A stretch of DNA of 64,000 nucleotides from Desulfitibacter alkalitolerans DSM 16504 (GCF_000620305.1 NZ_KK211105.1:64501-128500), one strand, 5' to 3'; positions 8,940-18,063 are shown, counted from the first letter of the stretch. Translations and numbers: made by a program. Notes: a model not told the origin generated them from the sequence alone.

Positions 8940-9866
8940 ATGGTTATAAAGTTTAAAAGGAGAAATTCAAGACAGCTAGGAATAGAGATAAGCGGTAAAA
9001 TCCTTACAGCAGTATTATGTAAACATAATACTCGTGACTTTGAATTAGAGCAGATTTCAATAGAGTTAGATGATAATTGCGTAGAAAATGGACTTTTTGT
9101 TAAACCCCGAGAAGTTTCTACATTACTTAATCAACTTGTAAAAACACACAACTGGCAGGGAATAGATACAGTTACAACCATTGTCAGTCGTCAAATGGTT
9201 GTAAGGCATTTAGATTTTCCAATAATGCAGGATAAGGAACTTAATGAGACAGTAAAATGGGAAATCACACAACATATACCCTATGCTGAAGAGGATGTAA
9301 TTTATGACTGGTGCAGCCTGGGTCCCATGAAAAAAGATCAACCAAATATGAACACAATTCTTCTAGCAGCTATACCAAATGCCACAGTTAATTCATATTA
9401 TCATGTTTTTAATGAGACCGGAGTTACCCTTAAGGCAATAGACATAGTTCCATCAGCTCTTCGAAGATGGCTCTTGTATTTGGGGATGAAGCAATGGCCA
9501 GATGTTCAGGTGCTGACAATTGGGGTTATTAATGTTGGAGAAGAAATGACTAATCTTGTAATTATTAAGGATGGAAACATACAATTTGCACGTTCCCTTG
9601 CATATGGAAAACAGCATCTTGCAGTGACAGGGACTGAGGAGCTATTTATAGAAGAACTTTACAGGTCAATAGAATATTATCAAAATCATTATAAGGGACA
9701 ATTGGCTAGAATCATAATTACAGGTGTAATAGATGAAAAGAATCGGTTACATAATATGGTTTCCCAAATTGCCCAGGTGCGTGCAGAAGTAGGATATATA
9801 GAGATTAATAAACTAGGCCCTAAATATGCAGTAGCTGCTGGACTTGCTTTAAAGGGGGTAGTGTAA
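8940..9866 (+). CDS. pilM: Type IV pilus assembly protein PilM (actin-like)
   Basis: 308 residues of the FtsA/MreB-like PilM family, a cytoplasmic ATP-binding protein that recruits PilN. Seen are an N-terminal LGIEISGK phosphate-1-like motif, the DKELNETVKWEITQHIPY segment characteristic of PilM, and a C-terminal YAVAAGLAL motif. It is slightly shorter than many PilM proteins. The stop abuts the pilN start, so pilM and pilN are almost certainly co-translated. Confidence 0.87.
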   Translation: MVIKFKRRNSRQLGIEISGKILTAVLCKHNTRDFELEQISIELDDNCVENGLFVKPREVSTLLNQLVKTHNWQGIDTVTTIVSRQMVVRHLDFPIMQDKELNETVKWEITQHIPYAEEDVIYDWCSLGPMKKDQPNMNTILLAAIPNATVNSYYHVFNETGVTLKAIDIVPSALRRWLLYLGMKQWPDVQVLTIGVINVGEEMTNLVIIKDGNIQFARSLAYGKQHLAVTGTEELFIEELYRSIEYYQNHYKGQLARIIITGVIDEKNRLHNMVSQIAQVRAEVGYIEINKLGPKYAVAAGLALKGVV

Positions 9867-10394
9867 ATGGCAGAAATAAACCTGCTTCCTAAAGAGAAAA
9901 GGCCCAGAAAGTCACTAATGCTTAACAAAAAACTTTTACTCGTTATGATTTGTTCAGTTTTTTTCTTAAGCTATCTATTAACACTTAATCTCCAGCTCAA
10001 TAGTCATTTAAAGACAGCAGAGGAGCTAAGGATAGAAATAGACAACTACCACAGTTTAATTGAGGATATTGAAGAGATAAAAGCTTATGGGGACCTGCTG
10101 GAAAAGCAAATTCAAATATATAGTGAGTTATTAGAAGGCAGCAGTTCCTGGGGTGAAAAATTAGAAGAGATAAACAAAATGGTTCCTGAAAACTCTTTTA
10201 TAACAGCTTTACATATGGAAGATAATAAGTTTCTGATGATTAAGGGCTATGCATTAACTTTGGGAGACATAGCAGCATTCATAAACTGCTTAAATGATAG
10301 ACAGTACTACACGTCTGTTAGGCTGCATAATGCAATTGAAGAAACAAGAGGTGACATTACCCTGCTAAAGTATGAAATAGTATGTGGAATTTAA
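9867..10394 (+). CDS. pilN: Type IV pilus assembly protein PilN
   Basis: 175 residues. The N-terminus MAEINLLPKEKRP is the conserved PilM-binding INLLP motif of PilN. A single membrane helix follows (about residues 24-45), then a coiled coil and a small ferredoxin-like periplasmic-type domain (E-x-I-N-K-M-V-P-E-N-S-F-I-T-x-L). It is a bitopic membrane protein linking PilM to PilO. It starts at the first base after the pilM stop codon. Confidence 0.88.
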   Translation: MAEINLLPKEKRPRKSLMLNKKLLLVMICSVFFLSYLLTLNLQLNSHLKTAEELRIEIDNYHSLIEDIEEIKAYGDLLEKQIQIYSELLEGSSSWGEKLEEINKMVPENSFITALHMEDNKFLMIKGYALTLGDIAAFINCLNDRQYYTSVRLHNAIEETRGDITLLKYEIVCGI

Positions 10395-10418
10395 ATAATT
10401 ATTTACAATGGGGGCAGT

Positions 10419-11186
10419 ATGAGTTTCAATATGAATTTCAAACTTAAAGATAGAGAGATTAAGCTGATTTATATATTAATAGTTTTACTTGGAGTATTTG
10501 GAGCTTTTAAACTATTAAATACACTTTTTCCTGAAACAGTTAATGCTAAACAGGAATTGGCAGAAAGAAAGTTAGAGAAGGAAAGCCTGCTTCTCACCCT
10601 TCAGAAAGCTGATGAGTTAAGAATAAAAAATGACTTACTAGAGATTCAACTGCAAGAGCTAAAGGATAAATTTCTTCTACAAAGCCAGGATGCAGCTTAT
10701 GTCATGTCCCATGGTCATGGAGATGGAATACTAATCAAGTCAATTATTCCCAGGGATGTATCTGATAGTAATTACTATTATATTAGTACCTATTCAATTG
10801 ACATTGAAGGAGTATATTCAGAAATAGTTAATTTTATCTCTAGATTAGAACAGAAACCAGTAAGTAAAATTATTGGAATGGATCTTAATCTGCATGTGGT
10901 GGATATGAATGTTCAGGGAACTATAGTATGGGAAATATACAGCCTCCATGAAAGAAAGATGCCTATAATTCCAGCACCAGTACAAGAGCATGGCAGACCA
11001 GATCCCTTTCAGGTTCCAAAAGAATATATAAGCTTCTTGCATGATTTCATTAATGATGAAGTGACTGACGAAATTGAGCAAGAAAAACAAAATTCAAATG
11101 AAATTGTCCGGGAAAATACTCTAGAAGATGATAATAAAATAGAATTTTTGCATAAAGGTACATATAAGTTTCCAATAAAGCAATAG
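10419..11186 (+). CDS. PilO-like pilus assembly protein
   Basis: 255 residues with one N-terminal membrane helix (about 15-35), a coiled coil rich in Leu/Glu/Lys (45-90), and a PilO-like alpha/beta domain with the S-x-x-Y-x-I-D-I-E-G-V-Y-x-x-I-V-N-F-I-x-x-L-E motif. The last 70 residues are hydrophilic and low in complexity, longer than in a standard PilO. Position directly after pilN supports the assignment. PilN and PilO normally form a dimeric alignment complex spanning the envelope. Confidence 0.75.
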   Translation: MSFNMNFKLKDREIKLIYILIVLLGVFGAFKLLNTLFPETVNAKQELAERKLEKESLLLTLQKADELRIKNDLLEIQLQELKDKFLLQSQDAAYVMSHGHGDGILIKSIIPRDVSDSNYYYISTYSIDIEGVYSEIVNFISRLEQKPVSKIIGMDLNLHVVDMNVQGTIVWEIYSLHERKMPIIPAPVQEHGRPDPFQVPKEYISFLHDFINDEVTDEIEQEKQNSNEIVRENTLEDDNKIEFLHKGTYKFPIKQ

Positions 11187-11250
11187 AATCCTTTCCATTA
11201 GTGAAAAAACAATGTAAAATGATTAAGAGAAGTGAGGGAAAAACTTTCCA

Positions 11251-11991
11251 ATGAAAAAATTGCTTATAGTTATTATTTTTTTAGCTTTTTTATTTCTAAA
11301 TCATTCGTCATTACTAGCTTCAGGATGGATGCTTAAAGAATATAAAGGAATGACAGGAGGTATAAAAATACTAGTTAACGGTGTGCAAGTAGAAACAGAA
11401 GTGGAGCCCTTTATTTTACCTGATGAGGGGGTCACAATGGTTTCCCTGCGAGATCTGTCTGAGGCTCTTGGCTTTAATGTAGACTGGAATGATATTACAA
11501 ATACAATTTCTATCACAGGTAATATGGTATCAAAAACATACACCTGGGATGGTAAAGCAAAGAAAAGAATAGAGGATTTAAAGGTAATACGGAATGTTGG
11601 CCCGTTTTATGAAAAAAAGATTAATAATTATCAAATAGCAGGGAGATTTTTTGGCTCAGGAATTGCAGTTGACATGGAGGCAGATGATAAAACTGAGTTT
11701 GTACTTGATTTAAATAGAAAATATTCAACTCTTGATGGTTATTTTGGCATCGATGATACAACAATGAATAGCCTAGGAAGCTATAAACTAAGAATTTTAG
11801 GTGATGATAGAGAGCTCTTTTTATCAGATCTGGTAAAACCATCAGATTACCCTAGATATATATACCCAGGAAGAATTGATTTAACCTATATTAACAGGTT
11901 AACTATTAGAATAGATTGGGAGGAACAAGAAATAGGGGATTATGACCAGTTAACAGCGGTACTTGCTAACTTTAATTTTTATGAGAAATAA
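11251..11991 (+). CDS. Secreted stalk-domain protein with NPCBM-like C-terminus
   Basis: 246 residues. A signal peptide (residues 1-24) is followed by a copper-amine-oxidase-N/stalk domain (I-K-I-L-V-N-G to V-S-L-R-D-L-S-E-A-L-G-F-N-V-D-W). The second half, with a L-N-x-K-Y-S-T-L-D-G-Y-F-G-I-D-D motif, resembles NPCBM carbohydrate-binding modules. Together they suggest a secreted wall-associated or glycan-binding protein. It closes the pilus cluster and may be co-transcribed with it (64-bp gap, GAGGG ribosome site). The exact function is unknown. Confidence 0.65.
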   Translation: MKKLLIVIIFLAFLFLNHSSLLASGWMLKEYKGMTGGIKILVNGVQVETEVEPFILPDEGVTMVSLRDLSEALGFNVDWNDITNTISITGNMVSKTYTWDGKAKKRIEDLKVIRNVGPFYEKKINNYQIAGRFFGSGIAVDMEADDKTEFVLDLNRKYSTLDGYFGIDDTTMNSLGSYKLRILGDDRELFLSDLVKPSDYPRYIYPGRIDLTYINRLTIRIDWEEQEIGDYDQLTAVLANFNFYEK

Positions 11992-12009
11992 GGACAAAAA
12001 TACAGCAGA

Positions 12010-12116
12010 GCCATGGGGACGGTTGTGCGCCACCGTAGTGCAACGAAGGTCCGAAGGGAAGACGATGGAACCGTACTTATGGCGTAGGAATGTAGCGAAA
12101 CGAGTAACCTTTCGCT
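12010..12116 (+). repeat. Small inverted-repeat element (REP/MITE-like)
   Basis: A locally GC-richer block between two AT-rich genes. Imperfect inverted ends, GCCATGGGGACGGTT near 12010-12024 and GGAACCGTACTTATGGC at 12067-12083, flank about 45 bp. A second hairpin, AGCGAAA (12094-12100) paired with TTTCGCT (12110-12116), follows. There is no ribosome site or plausible protein. The arrangement resembles a REP/MITE-type non-autonomous element. Only one copy is in the window, so its repetitive nature is an inference. Confidence 0.45.
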
Positions 12117-12233
12117 GTAGTAATAGGATATTATTTCTTGGCTGAAGCATACTAAATAATAAGGGTTAAGAAGCCAATGGTCAGATAAGAGAGTAGAGAT
12201 CTTCTGACTTTATAGATACATGAGGTGATAGGA

Positions 12234-13655
12234 TTGATTAAAAAAACAGATTTGCAGGAAATTTTAGCTGTAGCAAAAAAATATGGTGGAGATTTTGCAG
12301 AAATATTCATTGAAAAAAAGAATAGCTCTGGGGTAGGGTTGGAAGCTGGTAAAATAGAAAGGGTTGTAAGTGGTGTAGATATTGGTGCGGGAATTAGGGT
12401 AATTACAGGAGAAAATACTTCCTACGCATATACAAATGACCTATCCATTGAGGCCTTGATGAACGCCGCTAGAATAGTTGCAAAATCAGCTGGAAATGAT
12501 GAAAATCCAGTTTCCATTGATTTATCTAAGGAATATAAACAGAGAAATGTTCATGTAGAAAAAGAACCTGACACAATACCAATTGATAAAAAGGTTGAAA
12601 AGGTAGTAGAAGCTAACAGGGTGGCAAGAGAGGTTGATGATAGAATTAAACAGGTTATGGTTGGCTATGGAGATGTGGTTCAGGAAGTTGTCATAGCCAA
12701 TTCATTGGGTGAGCTGGTTGAAGACAAAAGGATAAGAACCAGATTCGTTGTGAATTCTGTGGCAGCAGAAGGCTCGCTGATTCAGACCGGTTATGAGGCT
12801 GTTGGAAGTTTTGCCGGTTTTGAGCTTTTTGATGAAATGGATTCTATGGATATTGCCAAAAAAGCAGCAAGACGTGCTGTAAAAATGTTAGAGGCAAGAC
12901 CCGCTCCTTCCGGCAGGATGCCTGTAGTAATGACATCCCAGTCTGGTGGCACAATGGTTCATGAAGCATGTGGGCATGGGTTAGAAGCCGACCTGGCACA
13001 AAAAAAGCTGTCCGTATATGCCGGCAAGAAAGGGGAGCAGGTTGCAGCACCCGAGGTTACTGTAATTGATGATGGAACAATGAAAAAATATGGTTATCTC
13101 ACCTGGGATGATGAAGGTGTAAAAAGCCGCAGAAATACGCTCATCAAAAAGGGCGTACTGGAAGAATTCATGTATGATAGACTTACAGCAATGAAAGAAA
13201 AAAGAGAGTCTACAGGTAATGGAAGACGTGAATCCTATCAAAATAGGCCTATTCCCAGGATGACGAATACATACATTGACAGGGGTAGCGTTGACCCTGA
13301 AAAAATTATTAAAGAAACTAAAAAGGGACTTCTGGTAGAAAAAATGGGTGGTGGCCAGGTGAATACAACTAATGGCGACTTTGTATTTGATGTTGCCGAA
13401 GGCTACTTAATTGAGAATGGTGAAGTAAAGGAAGCTGTTAGAGGTGCTACCCTAACAGGTAATGGGCCAAAGGTTCTGAGTAAAATAGACATGGTAGGCA
13501 ATGATTTAGGTTTTGCAATAGGTACCTGCGGTAAGGATGGTCAGGGTGTTCCAGTTTCAGATGCCCAGCCTACACTCCGCGTTACTGAGTTGGTAGTTGG
13601 GGGAACAGAAGCCCCAGGTACAGGACCTGAGATCAGAAGAATTCGCAGACTTTAA
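12234..13655 (+). CDS. tldD: Metalloprotease TldD
   Basis: About 473 residues. TldD is the catalytic subunit of the TldD/TldE zinc protease, which degrades or matures unfolded peptides. The HEACGHG metal-binding motif (HExxxH type) is near residue 247, followed by the family segments VIDDGTM, YGYLTWDDEG and ENGEVKEAVRGATLTGN. A TTG start at 12234 with a GAGGTG ribosome site is preferred; GTG at 12225 is the alternative. The partner gene follows 42 bp downstream. The substrate in this organism is unknown. Confidence 0.9.
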   Translation: MIKKTDLQEILAVAKKYGGDFAEIFIEKKNSSGVGLEAGKIERVVSGVDIGAGIRVITGENTSYAYTNDLSIEALMNAARIVAKSAGNDENPVSIDLSKEYKQRNVHVEKEPDTIPIDKKVEKVVEANRVAREVDDRIKQVMVGYGDVVQEVVIANSLGELVEDKRIRTRFVVNSVAAEGSLIQTGYEAVGSFAGFELFDEMDSMDIAKKAARRAVKMLEARPAPSGRMPVVMTSQSGGTMVHEACGHGLEADLAQKKLSVYAGKKGEQVAAPEVTVIDDGTMKKYGYLTWDDEGVKSRRNTLIKKGVLEEFMYDRLTAMKEKRESTGNGRRESYQNRPIPRMTNTYIDRGSVDPEKIIKETKKGLLVEKMGGGQVNTTNGDFVFDVAEGYLIENGEVKEAVRGATLTGNGPKVLSKIDMVGNDLGFAIGTCGKDGQGVPVSDAQPTLRVTELVVGGTEAPGTGPEIRRIRRL

Positions 13656-13697
13656 ATCTTAAACTGCATGCTCTATAATTTATGAAAATGAGGGAAG

Positions 13698-15044
13698 ATG
13701 ATGGAACAAAAATACACGAACATTGGTAAGGATTTAGTTGCAAAAGCAAAAAACCTTGGTGTTGATGCGGCTGAAGTTTACATAATACAGTCCCAGGATT
13801 TATCCATTGAAGTATCCAATGGGGAAATAGAAACCCTAAAAAACGCCGAATCAAAGGGAATGGGAATTAGAGTATTTAAGGACGAGGGCATGGGCTATGC
13901 ATTTTCTTCAGATTTTTCCAATAGTGCTCTGGAAACGGTAGTGCAGCAGGCAGTAGCAAATTCTGCTATTGTTGAAAAGGACCCTTTTAATAAAATGCCT
14001 GATGGATTTTATGATTACCCCAAATTAGACCTTTACGACCCTGAGATCGTTTCTACTGACCTGGAGGACAAAATTAATCTGGCCAAAGAAATTGAATTAG
14101 CTGCCAAAGCAGAGGATAAAAGAATAACTATTACAGAGAATTCTACATACCAGGATTCAGTTTACTCAATTACCATTGTGAGCTCCCATGGTCTTGAGGC
14201 AGTTTATAAAGGAGCCTATTGTGGTGCTTATGCATTTCTGGTTGGTGAAGAAAATGGTGACAGCCAGACTGGTTTTGCCGTTCAATATGGATTAAAATAT
14301 GCTCAGCTAGACCCACAAAAAATTGGTAGAGAAGCAGCTCAAAAGGCAGTAAGAATGCTGGGAGCCAAAGAAATAGCTACTCAAAAGGCAGCAGTTGTGC
14401 TAGATCCCTATGTGGTCACAAATTTCCTTGGAGTTTTATCCCCATCTCTTTCAGCTGAATCCGTGCAAAAGGGTAAGTCCATTTTTGCAGGCAAAATTGG
14501 AGAAATAGTTGCTGCCAAAAATGTTTCTATAATAGATGATGGAACCATGCCCGGAGGAATTGCCTCCTCACCTTTTGATGGGGAAGGAGTATCGTCTCAA
14601 AAGACTTTTTTAATAGATAAAGGTAGGCTAAATGGCTTCTTATATAATACTTATACTGCAGCTAAAGACAATGTAAAGTCAACAGGCAACGGCACAAGGG
14701 GCTCATACAAATCTACACCTGAAGTTGGAACCACCAACTTTTATTTAGATAAGGGAGACATTACAAGAGAAAACCTATTAAAGACTGTGGAGAAGGGGCT
14801 TTATGTTACTGAAGTAATGGGTATACATACAGCTAATCCAATCTCTGGTGATTTTTCTGTTGGAGCTGCAGGTCTTTGGATCGAACAGGGAGAGTTTAAA
14901 GGGCCTGTCAGAGGTATTGCTATAGCAGGCAATTTAGCAACTCTATTAATGTCTATTGACGGGGTAGCTGATGATTTAACCTTCTTTGTGGGTAAGGGTG
15001 CTCCAACTGTTAGAATTAAGGAAATGGTAATAAGTGGTAACTAA
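13698..15044 (+). CDS. pmbA: TldE/PmbA protease partner subunit
   Basis: 448 residues, paralogous to TldD but lacking HExxxH, as expected for the TldE (PmbA) subunit that pairs with TldD. Shared segments include VAAKNVSIIDDGTMPGG, F-D-G-E-G-V-S-S-Q-K-T and the C-terminal G-x-x-K-G-P-V-R-G-I-A-I-A-G-N. Normal length, AGGGAAG ribosome site. The tandem arrangement with tldD suggests a heterodimer expressed from one transcript. Confidence 0.9.
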   Translation: MMEQKYTNIGKDLVAKAKNLGVDAAEVYIIQSQDLSIEVSNGEIETLKNAESKGMGIRVFKDEGMGYAFSSDFSNSALETVVQQAVANSAIVEKDPFNKMPDGFYDYPKLDLYDPEIVSTDLEDKINLAKEIELAAKAEDKRITITENSTYQDSVYSITIVSSHGLEAVYKGAYCGAYAFLVGEENGDSQTGFAVQYGLKYAQLDPQKIGREAAQKAVRMLGAKEIATQKAAVVLDPYVVTNFLGVLSPSLSAESVQKGKSIFAGKIGEIVAAKNVSIIDDGTMPGGIASSPFDGEGVSSQKTFLIDKGRLNGFLYNTYTAAKDNVKSTGNGTRGSYKSTPEVGTTNFYLDKGDITRENLLKTVEKGLYVTEVMGIHTANPISGDFSVGAAGLWIEQGEFKGPVRGIAIAGNLATLLMSIDGVADDLTFFVGKGAPTVRIKEMVISGN

Positions 15045-15062
15045 TGGGAAGGGGGGAAAAGT

Positions 15063-15494
15063 TTGAAGATATTTGTTATCAATGGCCCCAATCTAAATAT
15101 GTTGGGGAAGAGGCCGCAAAGCATATATGGCAAGGTGACCTTGGATGAGATTAATAAAGATCTATCTGCCAGGGCAAAGGAATTAGGTTTAGAAGCAGAG
15201 TTTTACCAGTCCAATCATGAGGGCGAATTAATAGACATTCTACATAAGGCACATGGCGAAGCAAAGGGAATTATTGTGAATTTAGCTGCATACAGCCATT
15301 ACAGTATTGCACTGCGAGATGCAGTAGAAATCCTTTCAATACCGGTGATTGAGGTGCATTTGTCAAATATCTATTCGAGAGAGAATTTTAGGCATAAGTC
15401 CCTAATCTCCCCCTTGGTTGCTGGTGTACTCTGCGGCTTTGGTCCATTAGGATATAGGCTTGCTTTAGAGGCTATTAAGGATATTTTGCAGTGA
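15063..15494 (+). CDS. aroQ: 3-Dehydroquinate dehydratase, type II
   Basis: 143 residues. It dehydrates 3-dehydroquinate to 3-dehydroshikimate. Family hallmarks are the N-terminal NGPNLNMLGKR, catalytic-loop Tyr (SIYG), YQSNHEGE, the INxAAYSHYSIA-type segment (here VNLAAYSHYSIALRDA) and VEVHLSNIYSRE. TTG start with a strong GGAAGGGGGG ribosome site. It is separate from aroKB but belongs to the same pathway, and is followed closely by pepP and efp, a common clostridial order. Confidence 0.95.
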   Translation: MKIFVINGPNLNMLGKRPQSIYGKVTLDEINKDLSARAKELGLEAEFYQSNHEGELIDILHKAHGEAKGIIVNLAAYSHYSIALRDAVEILSIPVIEVHLSNIYSRENFRHKSLISPLVAGVLCGFGPLGYRLALEAIKDILQ

Positions 15495-15510
15495 ATTGCA
15501 GGTGTATTTA

Positions 15511-16578
15511 GTGAAGCATAGAATAGATAAAGTAAGAGCTTATTTAGAAGAAAAGGACATGGACGCCTTTTTAATAATGAAGCCTCAAAATATCAGGTAC
15601 TTAAGTGGATTTACAGGAAGTAACTGTCAACTCATCATTACCAGATCAAAAAATTTTTTGATTACTGATTTTAGATATATTGAACAGGCCAAAGAGCATA
15701 GTCACAATTATCAAGTTTTAAAGCAAGAAAAAAAGATGATAGATGTTGTAAAAGATATATGCCTGCAGGAAAGAATCAAACAAATAGCATTTGAAGAAGA
15801 TCAGATGGTTTATAAAATGTATGAAACATACTACCAGGCGTTAAAACCTATTTATTTTATTCCCTCATCTGAATTTTTAACCCAAATCAGGGCTATAAAA
15901 GATTATGAAGAAATTACTCTTTTAAAGAAAGCCGTTAGCTTTGCTGATCAAGCCTTTGAACATATTTTGCCCTTTATCAAGCCTGGTATTAAAGAAAAAG
16001 ATATAGCCTTAGAATTGGAATTCTTTCTAAGGAAAAAGGGAGCAGATGCAAAATCCTTTGACTATATAGTTGCTTCAGGAAAAAGAGGCGCTTTGCCCCA
16101 TGGAATAGCCTCTGACAAGAAGATAGCATTGGGCGAGCTGGTGACAATGGACTTTGGGTGTATTTATGAAGGGTACTGCTCTGATATTACAAGAACTGTT
16201 TGTGTAGGTAAAATAGAAAATAAACAGAGGGAAATTTACGATATTGTTTTAGAAGCTCAAACTGTGGGAGTTAATTCATTGAGTGCTAATATGAAATGCC
16301 AGGCTGCAGACAGCATAGCACGGGAAATTATAGTGAAAGCAGGGTATGGGGAATATTTTGGGCACTGCCTTGGTCATGGTGTTGGTTTAGAAGTTCATGA
16401 GGAGCCCAGATTAACCAAGGATAATGAAAGCCTGCTTCAACCAGGAATGGTTGTAACAGTTGAACCTGGTGTCTATATACCAGGCTTTGGTGGAGTAAGA
16501 ATAGAGGATATGGTGTTAATTCACAAAAATCATAAAGAAATTTTGACCAAATCATATAAAGAATTGCTAATTATATGA
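15511..16578 (+). CDS. pepP: Xaa-Pro aminopeptidase (M24 family)
   Basis: About 355 residues. An N-terminal creatinase-like domain (residues 1-125, with IRYLSGFTGS) precedes the pita-bread M24 catalytic domain. Metal ligands are visible in MDFGCIYEGYCSDITRT (two Asp), GHGVGLEVHE (His), VTVEPGVY (Glu) and GVRIEDMV (Glu). It removes N-terminal residues preceding proline. The GTG at 15511 with an AGGTG ribosome site is favoured over TTG at 15496. It precedes efp, as in many Firmicutes. Confidence 0.9.
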   Translation: MKHRIDKVRAYLEEKDMDAFLIMKPQNIRYLSGFTGSNCQLIITRSKNFLITDFRYIEQAKEHSHNYQVLKQEKKMIDVVKDICLQERIKQIAFEEDQMVYKMYETYYQALKPIYFIPSSEFLTQIRAIKDYEEITLLKKAVSFADQAFEHILPFIKPGIKEKDIALELEFFLRKKGADAKSFDYIVASGKRGALPHGIASDKKIALGELVTMDFGCIYEGYCSDITRTVCVGKIENKQREIYDIVLEAQTVGVNSLSANMKCQAADSIAREIIVKAGYGEYFGHCLGHGVGLEVHEEPRLTKDNESLLQPGMVVTVEPGVYIPGFGGVRIEDMVLIHKNHKEILTKSYKELLII

Positions 16579-16632
16579 TAGAATGAGTTTGGTACATATA
16601 CATAAGTTGAAAATAGGGGGTTAAAAGGGAAT

Positions 16633-17190
16633 ATGATTTCAACTAACGATTTTAGAACTGGATTAACAATTGAAATTGATGGAGATATTTTTACTGTAAT
16701 CGATTTTCAACATGTTAAGCCTGGGAAGGGCGCTGCCTTTGTTCGTTCAAAGCTAAGAAATATTAGAACTGGTGCAGTAACTGAGCAAACCTTTAGAGCT
16801 GGGGAAAAGGTTGCCAAAGCCCACATAGAAAAAAAATCAATGCAGTACTTGTATAATGATGGTGAAAACTTTGTGGTAATGGACAACGATACCTATGATC
16901 AACTAAATCTACAAAAACATCACTTTGATGGAAAGGACAAGTTCCTTAAGGACAACATGGCCTTGAGTATTTTAATGTTTGGGTCAGAGGTTATTGGAGT
17001 AGAGCTGCCTAACAGTGTTGAACTTGAAGTAATTGAAACAGAACCCGGCATTAAGGGAGATACTGCAACTGGCGCAACCAAGTCAGCCACCTTGGAAACA
17101 GGTGCAGTTGTACAAGTCCCCCTATTTATTGAACAAGGTGATATTTTAAGAATTGACACAAGAACAGGTCACTACATTGAAAGGGCATAG
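16633..17190 (+). CDS. efp: Translation elongation factor P
   Basis: 185 residues, standard EF-P length. The N-terminal KOW-like domain carries [16 protein letters not shown] with Lys32 at the modification position; two OB domains follow, ending [20 protein letters not shown] relieves ribosome stalling at polyproline. Located just downstream of pepP with its own ribosome site (GGGGG). I saw no modification enzyme gene in this window. Confidence 0.96.
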   Translation: MISTNDFRTGLTIEIDGDIFTVIDFQHVKPGKGAAFVRSKLRNIRTGAVTEQTFRAGEKVAKAHIEKKSMQYLYNDGENFVVMDNDTYDQLNLQKHHFDGKDKFLKDNMALSILMFGSEVIGVELPNSVELEVIETEPGIKGDTATGATKSATLETGAVVQVPLFIEQGDILRIDTRTGHYIERA

Positions 17191-17261
17191 TATGTTTTAA
17201 AAAATGCAAATTGCGGATACACTATTTAAGAATGTGATTAAAAAATGGAGGTGCAAATGGC

Positions 17262-17714
17262 ATGGAGAATATTAAACAAAAGGTTAGTTACTTAAAAGGT
17301 CTAATGGAAGGCATGGAAATTAAGGGTGACAGCAAGGATGGAAAGATATTTGGTGCAATAGTAGATATTCTTGATGAAATGGCTGACGAAATTGAGGAGT
17401 TACATGAGGTTCAAGATGAGCTTGAAGAGTATTTAGATAACATGGATGAGGACTTAAGCGAGCTTGAAGAAGATTTTTATGATGAAGCTGAATGTTGCGG
17501 ACATCACCACGATGAAGATGAAGATGAATTTGATCCAGACGAGGACTATGTAGAAGTTGTATGTCCCGATTGTGGAGATACAGTATGCTTTGAAGCAGAC
17601 ATTCTAGATAATGAAGATTTAATTGAAGTTACCTGTCCCAACTGTGATGCAGTAGTGTTTATTAATGATGAAGATTTTCAAGAGGAAGAAAAACCAGAGG
17701 ACGAGGATTTATAA
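17262..17714 (+). CDS. CD1247-type zinc-ribbon acidic protein
   Basis: 150 residues. The N-terminal 65 residues form an acidic helical coiled coil. A His/Asp-rich CCGHHHDEDEDE linker follows, then a zinc ribbon with CPDCGDTVCF and CPNCD (residues about 101-132). This matches the clostridial CD1247-N-terminal-domain family that commonly follows efp. Function is unknown; the metal-binding motifs and acidic helices suggest a structural or protein-binding role. A bidirectional terminator follows. Confidence 0.75.
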   Translation: MENIKQKVSYLKGLMEGMEIKGDSKDGKIFGAIVDILDEMADEIEELHEVQDELEEYLDNMDEDLSELEEDFYDEAECCGHHHDEDEDEFDPDEDYVEVVCPDCGDTVCFEADILDNEDLIEVTCPNCDAVVFINDEDFQEEEKPEDEDL

Positions 17715-17753
17715 AGCTTCAAAGCTCCAAAGTTTTAAAAAATAGTCAAGCGT

Positions 17754-17793
17754 AAAAAGGGTAGGCTGGTATTTTTACCAGCTACCCTTTTTA
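17754..17793. terminator. Bidirectional terminator
   Basis: A hairpin of about 17 bp with one bulged G and a short loop (17754-17771 paired with 17776-17792) is flanked by A-runs on the left and T-runs on the right. It can end both the efp-side transcript and the convergent rubredoxin transcript. Confidence 0.8.
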
Positions 17794-17826
17794 ATTATGT
17801 TATAACCACTTTAAATATATGTACTT

Positions 17827-17991
17827 TTATTCTTCTACCTTCTCAAAATCTTCTTTACCAGCCCCACATTCTGGGCATACCCAATCGTCTGAAATACTTT
17901 CAAAGGCAGTACCTGGATCAACATCATTGTCAGGATCTCCTACTTCGGGATCATAGATGTAACCACAAATTATACATTCCCACTTATCCAT
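17827..17991 (-). CDS. Rubredoxin
   Basis: 54 residues, normal rubredoxin length. Two knuckles, C-x-x-C-G-Y-x-Y (CIICGYIYD near residues 6-14) and C-x-x-C-G (CPECGAG, 39-45), bind one iron. The aromatic Trp4, Tyr11 and Trp37 core residues are present. It is a small electron carrier, commonly used in oxidative-stress defence in anaerobes. A strong ribosome site (AAGGGAG) precedes the ATG, and a sigma-A promoter lies upstream. It is one of only two minus-strand genes I see. Confidence 0.93.
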   Translation of the reverse strand: MDKWECIICGYIYDPEVGDPDNDVDPGTAFESISDDWVCPECGAGKEDFEKVEE

Positions 17992-18035
17992 TAAACATAT
18001 CTCCCTTCAATAATAATATTGTTCGTGTACCTTTT

Positions 18036-18063
18036 ATTTTAGTTTTCTAGATGCTTTTGTCAA
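18036..18063 (-). promoter_or_regulatory. Predicted sigma-A promoter of the rubredoxin gene
   Basis: On the minus strand a perfect TTGACA (18063-18058) and TAAAAT (18041-18036) are spaced by 16 bp, 45 bp upstream of the rubredoxin start. Confidence 0.65.

Noticed and set aside
11963-12145. Two short frames, one per strand, across the inverted-repeat block
   Set aside because: Both are made by reading through the GC-rich hairpins, have no good ribosome site and no protein-like composition.
12180-12215. Hairpin before tldD as a terminator or regulator
   Set aside because: Only a 6-bp stem (GTCAGA/TCTGAC) with a large loop and no T-run.
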